The notes: generated from the sequence alone by a model not told the origin. A DNA stretch of 64,000 nucleotides from Anaerolineales bacterium (GCA_020634615.1 JACKBI010000012.1:139597-203596); one strand, 5' to 3'. Numbered from the stretch's first letter, positions 17,795-27,466 are shown. Made by a program: numbers and translations.

Positions 17795-19237
17795 ATGAAC
17801 AGCGTGGAAATGCAAGCGAGTGGCACATCAGCGATGCAGGTTTGGCAGGCCCAGGCGATGGAAACCCGGCAACGTGTCTGGGGTGATGTGCCCGACGAGA
17901 AGTGGAACGATTGGCGCTGGCAGCTTAGCCACCGGCTGAACTCGCTGGAAGACCTGAGCCGGGTGATGGAGCTGACCGACGAGGAAATCGAGGGTTTGTC
18001 CGCGCCCGACAAGTTTCGCGTCGACATCACGCCCTACTTTGCCACGCTGATCGATCCGACTGATCCCAAATGCCCGGTGCGCCGCCAGGTGATGCCGCTG
18101 GGCCGCGAGCTGCGCGCCTTCACCTCGATGATGGAAGATTCGCTGGCCGAAGATGCCCATTCGCCCGTGCCCGGTCTCGTGCATCGCTATCCCGACCGCG
18201 TGTTGATGCTGGTGACGACGCAGTGTGCCAGCTATTGCCGTTATTGTACCCGCAGCCGCATCGTCGGCGACTCGTCGGCCAACTTCAGCCGCCAGGAACA
18301 CGAAGCCCAGCTTGACTACATCCGCCGCACGCCGCAGATCCGTGACGTGTTGATCAGCGGTGGCGACGGGTTGACCATGCCGCCCAAGATTCTGGACCGG
18401 CTACTGGGCGACCTGCGGGCGATTCCGCATGTCGAGATCGTGCGCATCGGCTCGCGCGTGCCCGTCTTCCTGCCGCAGCGAATCGACGACGAATTCTGTG
18501 CGATGATCCGCAAATATCACCCGTTGTGGATCAACATCCACGTCAATCACCCGCGTGAGATCACACCGGAGCTGCGCGAGGCGTGCAACCGGCTGGCCGA
18601 CGCGGGCGTGCCGCTGGGCAACCAGAGCGTGCTGCTGGCCGGCGTCAACGACTCGGTGCACATCCAGCGGCTGCTGGTTCACGAACTGGTCAAGATGCGT
18701 GTGCGGCCGTACTATCTCTACCAGTGCGACATGGTGGAAGGAGCAGGTCACTTCCGCACGACCGTATCCAAGGGGATCGAGATCATCGAAGGGTTGCGGG
18801 GCCACACCAGCGGCTATGCCGTGCCGACCTTCGTCGTGGATGCACCCGGCGGCGGCGGCAAGATCCCGGTGATGCCCAACTATGTGCTCAGCCAGGCGCC
18901 GGGCAAGGTCGTTCTGCGCAACTACGAGGGTTTCATCACCACTTACACCGAACCGCTGGACTACGATCCGCTGGAGATTCGGCATCTGGAAAGCCAGATA
19001 CCGCGCCGGACCGAGGCAGGCCAGGAGGGCATCGCCAGTTTGCTGGAGGGGCGGCAATTCGCCATTCGTCCGCAGGGCTTCGACGCGACCCATGCCCGCG
19101 GCGGCGAGATGCACCGATTGCGCGCCGACAGCAGCAAGTGGCAGCCGTTCCTGGTAGGCGAGACGCTGGAAGGCACGGCCGGCGGCGGTGACCAACCCGC
19201 TATCGAAGCGCCCGCACAGAACGGCGAGGGCGAGTAG
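17795..19237 (+). CDS. kamA: lysine 2,3-aminomutase (KamA, radical SAM)
   Basis: 480-aa radical-SAM, PLP-dependent aminomutase that converts L-lysine to beta-lysine. The [4Fe-4S]/SAM motif CASYCRYC has C144, C148 and C151. The PLP lysine is K356 in DAPGGGGKIP. The two substrate-recognition aspartates of authentic lysine aminomutases are kept as D312 (QCDMVEGAGHF) and D349 (FVVDAP). Glutamate 2,3-aminomutases lose these, so lysine is the likely substrate. The ATG at 17795 has GAAGGAG at 17781-17787. No beta-lysine acetyltransferase (AblB) lies next to it; instead an ATP-grasp ligase-like gene follows on the same strand after a palindromic repeat. Confidence 0.88.
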   Translation: MNSVEMQASGTSAMQVWQAQAMETRQRVWGDVPDEKWNDWRWQLSHRLNSLEDLSRVMELTDEEIEGLSAPDKFRVDITPYFATLIDPTDPKCPVRRQVMPLGRELRAFTSMMEDSLAEDAHSPVPGLVHRYPDRVLMLVTTQCASYCRYCTRSRIVGDSSANFSRQEHEAQLDYIRRTPQIRDVLISGGDGLTMPPKILDRLLGDLRAIPHVEIVRIGSRVPVFLPQRIDDEFCAMIRKYHPLWINIHVNHPREITPELREACNRLADAGVPLGNQSVLLAGVNDSVHIQRLLVHELVKMRVRPYYLYQCDMVEGAGHFRTTVSKGIEIIEGLRGHTSGYAVPTFVVDAPGGGGKIPVMPNYVLSQAPGKVVLRNYEGFITTYTEPLDYDPLEIRHLESQIPRRTEAGQEGIASLLEGRQFAIRPQGFDATHARGGEMHRLRADSSKWQPFLVGETLEGTAGGGDQPAIEAPAQNGEGE

Positions 19238-19251
19238 GCGCGCCTACTTCT

Positions 19252-19327
19252 GCTCTGGCCGGTCTCAGACCGAGCCAAAGCCGCGAAGTTAGTGACGGTG
19301 CTGGCTCGGTCGGAGACCGGCCAGAGC
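19252..19327. repeat. GGTCTCCGACC palindrome family, copy 2
   Basis: 25-bp arms (19252-19276 and 19303-19327) with one mismatch, core GGCCGGTCTCCGACCGAGCC. It lies between kamA and the ATP-grasp gene. Confidence 0.88.
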
Positions 19328-19426
19328 GGGCGGTAATGCCCACATACACTCAATCAAATATGATCGCCAAGGGACAGGCAGCGGTGCGCCTGTCCCTATG
19401 TTGTGTCAACGAGAGGAAACCAAACG

Positions 19427-20539
19427 ATGCGCGTTGCTGTGCTTGCCAACCTGAAAAAAAACGCTCCTAAGTGGGAAGGGATGTCTCCTGACCAGTGGGA
19501 TGACCTCGACTCGGAGGAGACGATCAATGCCATCGTTGACGGCCTGCACCAGGGCGGTCACGAGGCGGAGTTTCTGGAAGCCGACCTGAGTCTTGTCGAG
19601 ACGCTGCCCAAGTACGGGCCGGAAATCTGCTTCAACATCGCCGAAGGGCACTGGGGCGATAGTCGCGAGGCGCAGATACCTGCGCTGCTGGAGATGCTGC
19701 GTGTCCCGTACACCGGATCGCGCGTGCTGGCGCTGGCGCTGGCGCTGGACAAACCGATGACCAAGCGCATTCTGCACTTTCACGAACTGCCAACGCCCGC
19801 GTTCCAGACCTTCGAACGGGTAGACGAGCCGCTGGACGAAGACATGACATTCCCGATGTTTGTCAAGCCGAGCCGCGAGGGCACCGGCATGGGCGTCAGC
19901 GCGGCATCCATCGTTCACAATGAGCTGGAGTTGCGTCGCCAGATCCGTGAGATTCATGCCCGCTATAGCCAGTCGGCGCTGGTGGAACACTACGTCGATG
20001 GGCGAGAAATCACCGTCGGCGTGGTGGGAAATCTGCGCGGACCCGTGGCCAAGCGTCTGCCCACCGACGAGGACGCACCGCGCGTCATGGCCGGGTTGCA
20101 CTTCCTGCCACCGCTGGAGGTTGATCTGGCGCGCTACCCGGAAGAGGAAGCCGGGCTGTACACGGGACGTGTCAAGACGGAACTTGCCGACGATTTCTAC
20201 TACCTTTGTCCCGCGCCGCTTGATGCGGAATTGCTGGAAGACCTGAACTGGTACACGGCCGCGGTGTTTCGCGTGCTGGGCTGCCGGGATGTGGCTCGGG
20301 TCGATTTTCGCCTGGATCGCCACGACAACAACAAGCCCTATGTGCTTGAAATCAACCCCCTGCCCGGCCTCAACCCGCGCATCAGCGATCTGGTCATCGA
20401 GGCGCACGCCGAAGGTGTCAGCCACGCCGAACTGATCAACACGATTCTGCTGCACGCTGCAGTGCGCCAGAAGTTGCTGCCACGAGGCATGGCGCTGGAG
20501 TGGCCTGCTGTGCAACTGCCGGCCAGCGAAATCTGGTAG
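19427..20539 (+). CDS. D-alanine-D-alanine ligase-like ATP-grasp protein
   Basis: 370-aa ATP-grasp ligase. The family pattern is visible as FNIAEGHWGDSREAQIPAL, then PYTGSRVLALALALDKPMTK, and at the C-terminus the metal-binding VDFRLD...YVLEINPLPGL. Enzymes of this fold join an amino acid to a carboxylate through an acyl phosphate, using ATP. Ddl usually sits among cell-wall genes; here the neighbour is lysine 2,3-aminomutase, so the amino partner could be beta-lysine (inference). The N-terminal domain lacks the usual Ddl opening and is longer on the insert between residues 15 and 30. ATG at 19427 has GAGAGGAAACC before it. Confidence 0.83.
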   Translation: MRVAVLANLKKNAPKWEGMSPDQWDDLDSEETINAIVDGLHQGGHEAEFLEADLSLVETLPKYGPEICFNIAEGHWGDSREAQIPALLEMLRVPYTGSRVLALALALDKPMTKRILHFHELPTPAFQTFERVDEPLDEDMTFPMFVKPSREGTGMGVSAASIVHNELELRRQIREIHARYSQSALVEHYVDGREITVGVVGNLRGPVAKRLPTDEDAPRVMAGLHFLPPLEVDLARYPEEEAGLYTGRVKTELADDFYYLCPAPLDAELLEDLNWYTAAVFRVLGCRDVARVDFRLDRHDNNKPYVLEINPLPGLNPRISDLVIEAHAEGVSHAELINTILLHAAVRQKLLPRGMALEWPAVQLPASEIW

Positions 20540-20550
20540 TGATGTTTGAG

Positions 20551-20578
20551 TCAGGCCGCCGGCAAACCGGCGGCCTGA
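20551..20578 (+). terminator. GC-rich hairpin after the ATP-grasp gene
   Basis: TCAGGCCGCCGG/CCGGCGGCCTGA, 12-bp perfect stem with a CAAA loop, 12 nt after the stop codon. No T tract follows, so it may stabilise or Rho-terminate the transcript. The remaining 300 nt up to 20883 show no gene. Confidence 0.5.
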
Positions 20579-20882
20579 GCGGTCCCCGGTTTGACCTGTT
20601 AGCCCGCTTGCCAGATCCTCCCCTTTTGCTGGTAGCATCCACTACAGCCGCGATCATCACCCTCGATTGTGGCGACCGGTACAAAAGTCCTATTGACCCG
20701 GCAGGCCGTTTGGGGCTACCCTTGAATCAGCAGACCTAGTACCTGCCGGCAGCGCGCCCTGCTCAATCCTTCCTGTTCGTATGTCAGACCGTGTTCGTGA
20801 TGTCACGACGCGTGTTCTATCCACGCGACCCACGGGCCAGCGCACCGCCGCCAATCTATCCTTACTCAGGAGCAAACTAACA

Positions 20883-23513
20883 ATGAACGCCTACTACAAG
20901 CTATTGGGCGTCGCGATCGCCGTTATGATCGCACTGCTGGCTGCGCTTATACAGCCGCGCGTGGTCCAGGCGGATGCCTGCACGCCCTTCACGGCAAGCG
21001 AACTGTGTGTCAATGCACCAGCCGGCGCGCCGGGTGATCAATGCCAGCAGCTGGCAACCTATCTGGTCGAATTTCAGCAGACGGCCTGCGGGATTGGCCT
21101 GCCCGACCCTGATTATTACCCTAACTACGCGGCGATTCTGACGTACGCCAGCGGCAATCGAGGTCCAGATCTGCTGGGCCAGTGGAGCATGCAGAACATT
21201 GAGGTCGAGTTGGACCGCCTGACAGAGATGGGCGTGAACAGCGTCGGCATCAATATCGGCTATCCGCTTCTGACGCCGGCATTTCACACCTATCTGCACA
21301 GCGTCAACAGCAGTTACACCTGGACTGTGGACGATTACATCGACTTCTACGTGCAGGTGATTGCCAAAGCGCGTGCGCGCGGGTTGAAGGTCCACATTGA
21401 ACAAGGTGTCATGCTGCGGGATTTTGCATCGGTAAATCCTCATCCCTATTTCGATATGATCAGGGCTCTGGAGCCAACCGCTGCCCGCCAGCGATACTGG
21501 CAGGAGATGGCGCAGGAAAGCTACCTGATCGTGACCGAGCTTGCCCCGGATTCCCTGAGTCTGGTGGGTGAGCCTGAAACGGCAAACGAGGCCATTGGCC
21601 TTATCCAGGGCGAGCCGCTGGCAACACCGACACAATGGCGGGACTACGTCGACTATGCGATCAGCCTGTTGCCTGCGCATAGTACCAGACTGGGCGCGGG
21701 CGCGGGGGCTTGGGAAGCAGAGGAACTCATCCAGCTTTTCGCCGCCATGCCGGCGCTGGACTTCATCGATGTTCATGTCTTCCCGGCTCGCAGCCTGGCG
21801 ACTGACTATTTCACGACGGTGCTTGAGCGGGCTGATCTGGTGAACTCGATCGATCCCGGCAAGACAATCGTGCTGGGGCAGGCATGGCTCTACAAGGCTG
21901 CGGCCGACGAACTTGGTTGGGTCGGCGTCATTTCGCCGGAGGTTCTTTCGCGCGATGTCTTCAGTTACTGGCAGCCGCTGGATTCCAAGTTCATCGAGTT
22001 GTTCAGTCGTGTCTCCAGAGCCAAACAGTTCGAGACGTACATCCCCTGGGGCGCCTGGTACTTCTTCTCTTATCTGGATTACAGCCAGGCAGCCGGCATG
22101 ACACCTGCTGAGCGTAACATCGCCAACCAGGTCGCCGCGTACAACGCCATGCTCAACGGCACGATGACGGGAACCGGCAACACCTACGAGGAGATCGCGA
22201 CTGCGAACAACATCCTGGTGGTCACCGGCGTCAGTCCCGATCACGGGCCGCAAACTGGCCCCGGCGCCACTCAGAATGTCACGATCAGCGGTAAGAACTT
22301 TCTCCCTGGCAGCAACACGGTGGTCAAGTTCGCTGGCGTGGCGGCCACAAACGTTGTGGTGGTCGATGCCAATACCATCACGGCCACTTCGCCGGCGGGC
22401 GTTGGCGTCGTCGGGATCACTGTCGAAAGCCCGGATGGACGCAGCCGCACCAAACCTGACGCCTACACCTACGATGTGCCTCCTGTGATCAGTCAGATCA
22501 CTCCCAACAGCGGCAAGGAAACTGGCGGCACGTTCGTAAGAATCGATGGCCAGAACTTCGTCCTGGGCTCGACAAACACGGAGGTGCGGTTCGGCGGCAT
22601 TCCGGCGACCCAGATCACTGTCTATGCCACGGCGATTACAGCCTATGCGCCGGCCGGCGTCGGTCTGGGAACCGTAGACGTGACGGTCACGAACCCGGAT
22701 CAGCAGTCGGCAGTACGGGTAGGCGGCTACACCTTCGTGCCCCCGCCTACCGTGTTGTCGGTGTCGCCCAACACGGGTACATCCAACGGCGGGACGCTGG
22801 TAACCATTACCGGTCGCGGCTTCTTCCCGGGAATTGCTGGAACAAGAGTCGCTATTGGCCAGCTTGAAGCCACCAACGTCAATGTGATCAGTGACACGCA
22901 GATCCGGGCTGTCACGCCCATGGGCAACGGCACGGGCAAGGTACTGGTGATGAACCCCGATTACCAGACAGGCCAGTTGCTGAACGCCTACACGTTCGTC
23001 TATCCGCCCACGATTGTTCAGGGCATTCCGACGGTTGGCCCACTGGCCGGCGGCAACACGGTCTGGCTGGGTGGCTATGGGTTCCAGCAAGGAACGACCG
23101 TCAGGTTTGGCTCGACCCCGGCAACCATCCAGTCGATCACGGCTAACCTGATTACTCTGACCGCCCCGCCCGGCAGCGGCCAGGTACAGATCAGGGTCAC
23201 CAACCCGGATGGACAACAGGGCAGCACGCCGTATACCTACAGCGCCACGCCGCCACCGGTGATCGTTCTGTTGTCACCCACTCATGGACCGGCCAGCGGC
23301 GGCACACGGGTCTATATCTACGGCCAGAACTTCGTGCCGGGATCTACCAACACCACGGTCAAGTTCGGTACGCAGTTGGCGACGTCAAGGCAGGTGCTCA
23401 CGCCAAACTGGATTCAGGCCGATGCGCCACCCGGCACAGGCAGTGTACGCGTCACCGTGACCAATCCCGATGGCCAGTCGGTCGTGTCAACGGGGTCGTA
23501 TTTGTACGAGTGA
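20883..23513 (+). CDS. secreted protein with TIM-barrel-like N-terminal domain and five IPT/TIG domains
   Basis: 876-aa exported protein. An N-terminal hydrophobic signal (residues 5-30, ending VVQADA) is followed by a domain of about 400 residues that looks like a (beta/alpha)8 glycosidase-type barrel, with LDRLTEMGVNSVGIN and a FIDVHVFP strand late in the domain. From about residue 443 to the end there are five consecutive IPT/TIG immunoglobulin-like repeats of 80-90 residues, each with P-x-x-G-x-x-x-GGT and NP-D-G/Q signatures. Such architecture suits an extracellular polysaccharide-acting or adhesive protein. Catalytic residues cannot be assigned with confidence. ATG at 20883 has AGGAG at 20867-20871; a longer in-frame extension lacks support. 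Confidence 0.82.
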   Translation: MNAYYKLLGVAIAVMIALLAALIQPRVVQADACTPFTASELCVNAPAGAPGDQCQQLATYLVEFQQTACGIGLPDPDYYPNYAAILTYASGNRGPDLLGQWSMQNIEVELDRLTEMGVNSVGINIGYPLLTPAFHTYLHSVNSSYTWTVDDYIDFYVQVIAKARARGLKVHIEQGVMLRDFASVNPHPYFDMIRALEPTAARQRYWQEMAQESYLIVTELAPDSLSLVGEPETANEAIGLIQGEPLATPTQWRDYVDYAISLLPAHSTRLGAGAGAWEAEELIQLFAAMPALDFIDVHVFPARSLATDYFTTVLERADLVNSIDPGKTIVLGQAWLYKAAADELGWVGVISPEVLSRDVFSYWQPLDSKFIELFSRVSRAKQFETYIPWGAWYFFSYLDYSQAAGMTPAERNIANQVAAYNAMLNGTMTGTGNTYEEIATANNILVVTGVSPDHGPQTGPGATQNVTISGKNFLPGSNTVVKFAGVAATNVVVVDANTITATSPAGVGVVGITVESPDGRSRTKPDAYTYDVPPVISQITPNSGKETGGTFVRIDGQNFVLGSTNTEVRFGGIPATQITVYATAITAYAPAGVGLGTVDVTVTNPDQQSAVRVGGYTFVPPPTVLSVSPNTGTSNGGTLVTITGRGFFPGIAGTRVAIGQLEATNVNVISDTQIRAVTPMGNGTGKVLVMNPDYQTGQLLNAYTFVYPPTIVQGIPTVGPLAGGNTVWLGGYGFQQGTTVRFGSTPATIQSITANLITLTAPPGSGQVQIRVTNPDGQQGSTPYTYSATPPPVIVLLSPTHGPASGGTRVYIYGQNFVPGSTNTTVKFGTQLATSRQVLTPNWIQADAPPGTGSVRVTVTNPDGQSVVSTGSYLYE

Positions 23514-23617
23514 GGTTGGGGGCAAGAGAGTAGTGACAGACAGCTAGACATAAGGGCCGTACCGGGTTGCTTTCCATCTGTGGAATCTGCCCGGCATCGC
23601 GACACACAGCCAGGTTG

Positions 23618-24658
23618 TCAGGAGGAGCCGTCGACAGCCTGGCTGTGTTCATTTTCTGTGGTTGGAGGGTCAACGGATACGATCGAAGCATCGCCGGTAG
23701 CTGCTGCTGCCGGGGTTTGTTGACCAAAGTTGGCTACAGGTCGCATCAGCCACCGAAACAGCGGGGTGAACCAGCCCAACACCTTGCGCACCAGCCGTCC
23801 GATTGGCGTCAGCACGAGGTCGAAGATGTCGTTCACCAGCACCATGACCCGTCCGATCAGGTGGAAAACCGGCCGGAAGATACGCTGCAAGATCGGCGAG
23901 TGTGCATATAACACAGCCAGACCAAGGATTGCCACCGACGTGGCAAACTGTATCCACTCGAAGTTGTTCTCGATGAACACCGGGTATTGATACAGGTGCA
24001 GTTGATCCATGAGGATGTCTTCGGTGAACAAGCGCAGGCCGATGACCAGCACCAGCACGTAAGCAGCCGGCGCAAGAATCGGCTCGCGCCTGATCATCTT
24101 GGTGAAGATGCCGGCCGCGAAACGCATCGTCACAATGCCCAGCGCAACGCCGAGCATCACAACCCACAGCTCTTCCGACAACGTCACCGCGACTACCACA
24201 TTGTCCAGGCTGAACGCAAGGTCGGCCAGTTCTACTGCCAGCACGACGCTCCAGAACGCCCCAACAACTGAGCGGACGGACTGTGTCGTGTCAGTGTGCT
24301 CATCCCCGCTGCCTTCGGCGTAAGCCGGCAGATGGCTGAACGCCAGCTTGATCAGATAGAGCGCACCGATCAACCGCAGCCAGAGATTCTGAATGATGAA
24401 GCTGGCGATGATCAGCATGAGCGCCCGGCCAAGATACGCGCCCAACAGGCCGACCTTCAGCGCTGCTGATTGCTGATTGCCGAAGACGCGGTCGGTGAAG
24501 CCCTGCAGGAACTTCAGTCCCTTGGGATAAGGTACCGGTTTGTCATCGGGCAACACAGACACCATCGCCCCCAGGACGGCCGCATTGTCGATTGAGAGAA
24601 TGCCTTCCAGAAAGATCAACTGGATAATGATGGTAAGCAGAGACAGATCGAGGTTCAT
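23618..24658 (-). CDS. TerC/DUF475-family integral membrane protein
   Basis: 346-aa protein with about eight membrane helices. The opening LTIIIQLIFLEGILSIDNA carries the E and D residues found in the first helix of TerC-like proteins, and a second acidic motif, VELADLAFSLDNVV, occurs near the middle. This internal repeat is typical of TerC/DUF475. Family members are linked with tellurite resistance and metal-ion export (Mn2+ in some cases); the ion here is unknown. The polar C-terminal 70 residues are cytoplasmic. ATG at 24658 is chosen because homology begins there; an in-frame GTG at 24724 would leave a leader of only about 11 nt from the promoter at 24742-24770. Confidence 0.87.
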   Translation of the reverse strand: MNLDLSLLTIIIQLIFLEGILSIDNAAVLGAMVSVLPDDKPVPYPKGLKFLQGFTDRVFGNQQSAALKVGLLGAYLGRALMLIIASFIIQNLWLRLIGALYLIKLAFSHLPAYAEGSGDEHTDTTQSVRSVVGAFWSVVLAVELADLAFSLDNVVVAVTLSEELWVVMLGVALGIVTMRFAAGIFTKMIRREPILAPAAYVLVLVIGLRLFTEDILMDQLHLYQYPVFIENNFEWIQFATSVAILGLAVLYAHSPILQRIFRPVFHLIGRVMVLVNDIFDLVLTPIGRLVRKVLGWFTPLFRWLMRPVANFGQQTPAAAATGDASIVSVDPPTTENEHSQAVDGSS

Positions 24659-24741
24659 TTGTTTCCAGGGAGCCTGCTGATGCGGGGGATCGGCTCGGAC
24701 TGTCAGATTATCCGGGGCAGGCAAAACGCGATTCTGGAGTG

Positions 24742-24770
24742 ATTATACCAACTTCGAATCAAAACATCAA
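24742..24770 (-). promoter_or_regulatory. promoter of the TerC/DUF475 gene
   Basis: Minus strand TTGATG (24770-24765), 17-nt spacer, TATAAT (24747-24742). Confidence 0.65.
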
Positions 24771-24834
24771 AGGGACGCTGGTGATCCGCCGGTGAAACAC
24801 GCCAGTGTGACAGCCATGTGTTGTCTTTAGCGAT

Positions 24835-24864
24835 TTGTCCTCGCTTCTTGATTCGCAGTACAAT
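24835..24864 (+). promoter_or_regulatory. probable promoter of the M3 peptidase gene
   Basis: TTGTCC (24835-24840), 18-nt spacer, TACAAT (24859-24864), 54 nt before the start codon. Confidence 0.5.
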
Positions 24865-24918
24865 TGACCGGCGCAAACGACTCTACATACTCCTGGTAGA
24901 AAGAGACAAGAGACAAAG

Positions 24919-26613
24919 ATGTCTACCAATGGCAAATATCCTCATATCGACCCACTCGACTGGGACACAATCCAACCGCATGTTGACGCCCTGCTGGATG
25001 CTGACATCGACAGCGAGGCGGTATCCGGGTGGTTGCAACGCTGGAGCGATCTGAACGCGGTGCTGCAGGAAGCAGGCGCGCGCATCTATCGCGCTGTAAC
25101 TGAGAACACCGCTGACGAAGCTGCCGAGCAACGGTTCAATCGTTTCGTCGAGGTGATCATGCCCAAGGCTAGCGTTGCTGAACAGGCTCTCAAGCAAAAG
25201 CTGCTGGCGGTTGTAGATGGCGCGCCCGGGGACGACACAGCCCTGCTCATGCAGCGTTTTCGCACCGAGGTCGACATCTTCCGCGAGGAAAACGTCGCCA
25301 TCGAAAGCAAGCTCGACCTGTTGGGTAACCAGTACAACAAGATCGCGGGCGGGATGACTGTCCAGTGGCAAGGTGAGGAGATCACCATTCCCCGTGCGCA
25401 AAGCTTGCTGGAAGAACCGGACCGCGACTCCCGGCAGCTGGTCTGGCAGCAAATGATGGACTGCTTCCTGACACAGCGCGGCGCGTTGAACGATCTCTAT
25501 CTGGAGATGTTGCCGCTGCGGCGCGAGCTGGCCGCCAATGCAGGGTTCGCCAGCTACCGCGATCTGCGATGGCTCCAACTCAGTCGCTTCGACTATACAC
25601 CTGCGGACTGCTTCACCTTCCACGATGCGATCGAGGCCGAGGTTGTGCCGGTGGCAAGCCAGATCTATCGCGATCTGCAAAGCAAGCTCGGTGTTGACAG
25701 CCTGCGCCCCTGGGACGTTTATGCCGACCCGCATGGCCAGCCGCTGCGACCGTTCAGCGATGTCGCTGATCTGGAAACCGGCGCCCAGCGCATCTTCGAT
25801 CAGGTCGATCCGCAGCTGGGCAACCACTTCCGCGCGATGCGCGATGGGTACCTCGATCTGGCGTCACGGGCCAACAAGGCGCCCGGCGGTTATTGCAGCG
25901 GCTTTCCCGTCAGCGGCCACCCCTACATCTTCATGAATGCCGTCGGCACCCATGACAATCTGACCACGCTGTTGCACGAAGGCGGACACGCGTTTCATTT
26001 CATGGAGTCGCAGCGCCAACCGTTGATCTGGAACCAGGACGGGCCGATGGAGTTTTGCGAGGTGGCGTCTATGTCGATGGAACTGCTCAGCGCGCCCTAT
26101 CTGGCGCGCGACAAAGGCGGCTTCTACAGCGACGCGGACGCCCGCCGCGCCTATGCCGATCAACTGCGCAAGACCGTGTTGTTCTTCCCCTATATGGCAG
26201 TGGTCGACGCCTTCCAGCACTGGGTCTATGCCGAAGCGCCCGAAGCGGTGACCGCCGCCGATATGGACCGCCGCTGGCGCGAGCTGACCGACCGCTTCAT
26301 GCCCGACGTCAACTGGGACGGCCTGCAGAACGAGCAGGAAACCGGCTGGCACCGCAAGGGTCACATCTTCGAGGCGCCGTTCTATTACATCGAGTACGGT
26401 CTGGCGCAGCTTGGCGCGCTGCAGGTCTGGCGCAATGCCCTCAACGACCAGACGCAGTCGGTGGCCGCCTATCGCTCGGCCCTTGCATTGGGCTACACTC
26501 GTTCGCTACCCCAATTGTTTGCTTCCGCTGGCACCCGTTTCGCCTTTGACCGCCAGATCGTGGGCCAACTGATGGCGTTGATCCAGGAACAGTTGGCGGT
26601 TCTGGATGCATAG
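24919..26613 (+). CDS. M3-family oligoendopeptidase (PepF-like)
   Basis: 564-aa zinc metallopeptidase of the thimet oligopeptidase/PepF clan. The active-site helix HEGGH (residues 353-357, in TLLHEGGHAFHFMES) has the two zinc histidines and the catalytic Glu; the third ligand lies in the following FCEVASMSMELL helix. The N-terminal half is all-helical and caps the channel, which limits substrates to short peptides. No signal peptide, so it acts in the cytoplasm on oligopeptides. ATG at 24919 is followed directly by family-like sequence. A 19-bp perfect hairpin follows the stop. Confidence 0.93.
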   Translation: MSTNGKYPHIDPLDWDTIQPHVDALLDADIDSEAVSGWLQRWSDLNAVLQEAGARIYRAVTENTADEAAEQRFNRFVEVIMPKASVAEQALKQKLLAVVDGAPGDDTALLMQRFRTEVDIFREENVAIESKLDLLGNQYNKIAGGMTVQWQGEEITIPRAQSLLEEPDRDSRQLVWQQMMDCFLTQRGALNDLYLEMLPLRRELAANAGFASYRDLRWLQLSRFDYTPADCFTFHDAIEAEVVPVASQIYRDLQSKLGVDSLRPWDVYADPHGQPLRPFSDVADLETGAQRIFDQVDPQLGNHFRAMRDGYLDLASRANKAPGGYCSGFPVSGHPYIFMNAVGTHDNLTTLLHEGGHAFHFMESQRQPLIWNQDGPMEFCEVASMSMELLSAPYLARDKGGFYSDADARRAYADQLRKTVLFFPYMAVVDAFQHWVYAEAPEAVTAADMDRRWRELTDRFMPDVNWDGLQNEQETGWHRKGHIFEAPFYYIEYGLAQLGALQVWRNALNDQTQSVAAYRSALALGYTRSLPQLFASAGTRFAFDRQIVGQLMALIQEQLAVLDA

Positions 26614-26621
26614 CGGCTGAA

Positions 26622-26669
26622 AAGTGTCAGCCACCGCCGCAGGTCATTCCGCGGCGGTGGCTGACACTT
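26622..26669. terminator. 19-bp perfect palindrome after the peptidase gene
   Basis: AAGTGTCAGCCACCGCCGC (26622-26640) and its exact complement (26651-26669) flank a 10-nt loop. It begins 8 nt after the stop. No T tract follows, so it may be a REP-like element as well as a 3' hairpin. It covers the TTG that would be an alternative start for the next gene. Confidence 0.65.
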
Positions 26670-26682
26670 GAGACTATTCCCC

Positions 26683-27423
26683 GTGGCCCGCAAAGCGACC
26701 TCCAGAAAGCAGCCAGCGCGCGGCGCTGCCACGCGTCAACAGCAAGTGGAACGCTTTCAGCGGCGTCTGCTGTTGCTGTTGCTGGCAGTCATCGCAGTCA
26801 TCGGGCTGGCCACATGGGCAGGTGGTCAACGCAGCCAGGCTGAACGCTGGCTGGGTGATTGGCTCAACATGCCAGGCGCGACCAGCGCCGCGTCAGGCCG
26901 GCGGATCGGCATCGTGGTCGGTCACAAGGACTTCGACTCTGGGGCGATCTGTGAGGACGGGCTCAGTGAAGGCGCAACGGTGGCGAAGATCGCAGAGCGA
27001 GTCGCCGACCGGCTGCGCAGACTGGGCGCGGAGGTGGATCTATTGTCGGAATACGACGACCGGTTGAACGGCTATCAGGCTGACGCGCTGGTCTCCATCC
27101 ACGCCGACTCTTGCATCGACCGCAGCGGCTACAAGGCGGCGCGCTCGGACACCAGCGTCATCCCCGATGTCGAGGATCGACTGTTGGGCTGCCTGATGCA
27201 GAGCTACAGCGAATCCACTGGTCTGGACTTCGACTCGAACAGCATCACCGTAGACATGACCGAGTACCACGCCTTCAAGCGCGTCGCATCTCAGACCCCT
27301 GCGGCCATCATTGAAGTGGGTTTTCTGGGCGGCGACGCCGGCATCATTGTGCGCCAGCCCGATCTGCCGGCCCGCGGCATCGCGAACGGGATCGTCTGTT
27401 TTTTGGAGGAACAGACCCAGTAA
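26683..27423 (+). CDS. N-acetylmuramoyl-L-alanine amidase (Amidase_3), membrane-anchored
   Basis: 246-aa cell-wall hydrolase that cuts the amide bond between muramic acid and the stem peptide. After a basic N-terminus one helix (about residues 28-46) anchors or exports the protein. The catalytic domain starts at RIGIVVGHKDFDSG with the first zinc His, then the zinc Glu in GLSEGATV, a second zinc His in SIHADS and the catalytic Glu in AIIEVGFLGGD. GTG at 26683 is preferred; a TTG at 26668 lies inside the hairpin of the preceding gene. Neither has a strong ribosome-binding site, so the start is uncertain. Confidence 0.87.
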   Translation: MARKATSRKQPARGAATRQQQVERFQRRLLLLLLAVIAVIGLATWAGGQRSQAERWLGDWLNMPGATSAASGRRIGIVVGHKDFDSGAICEDGLSEGATVAKIAERVADRLRRLGAEVDLLSEYDDRLNGYQADALVSIHADSCIDRSGYKAARSDTSVIPDVEDRLLGCLMQSYSESTGLDFDSNSITVDMTEYHAFKRVASQTPAAIIEVGFLGGDAGIIVRQPDLPARGIANGIVCFLEEQTQ

Positions 27424-27466
27424 GTAAGGAAGGTTGGGGGAAAAGTACCGGGAAGCCGACGTTGCC

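Noticed and set aside
20640..20760. Possible riboswitch upstream of the IPT-domain gene
   Set aside because: Some GC-rich stems and a GGGGCTACC string recall c-di-GMP sensors, but the conserved core bases are missing.
20901..23216. 771-codon open frame on the minus strand opposite the IPT-domain gene
   Set aside because: It is a shadow caused by codon bias of the plus-strand gene, which has a signal peptide and five IPT repeats; the minus-strand product shows no family resemblance.
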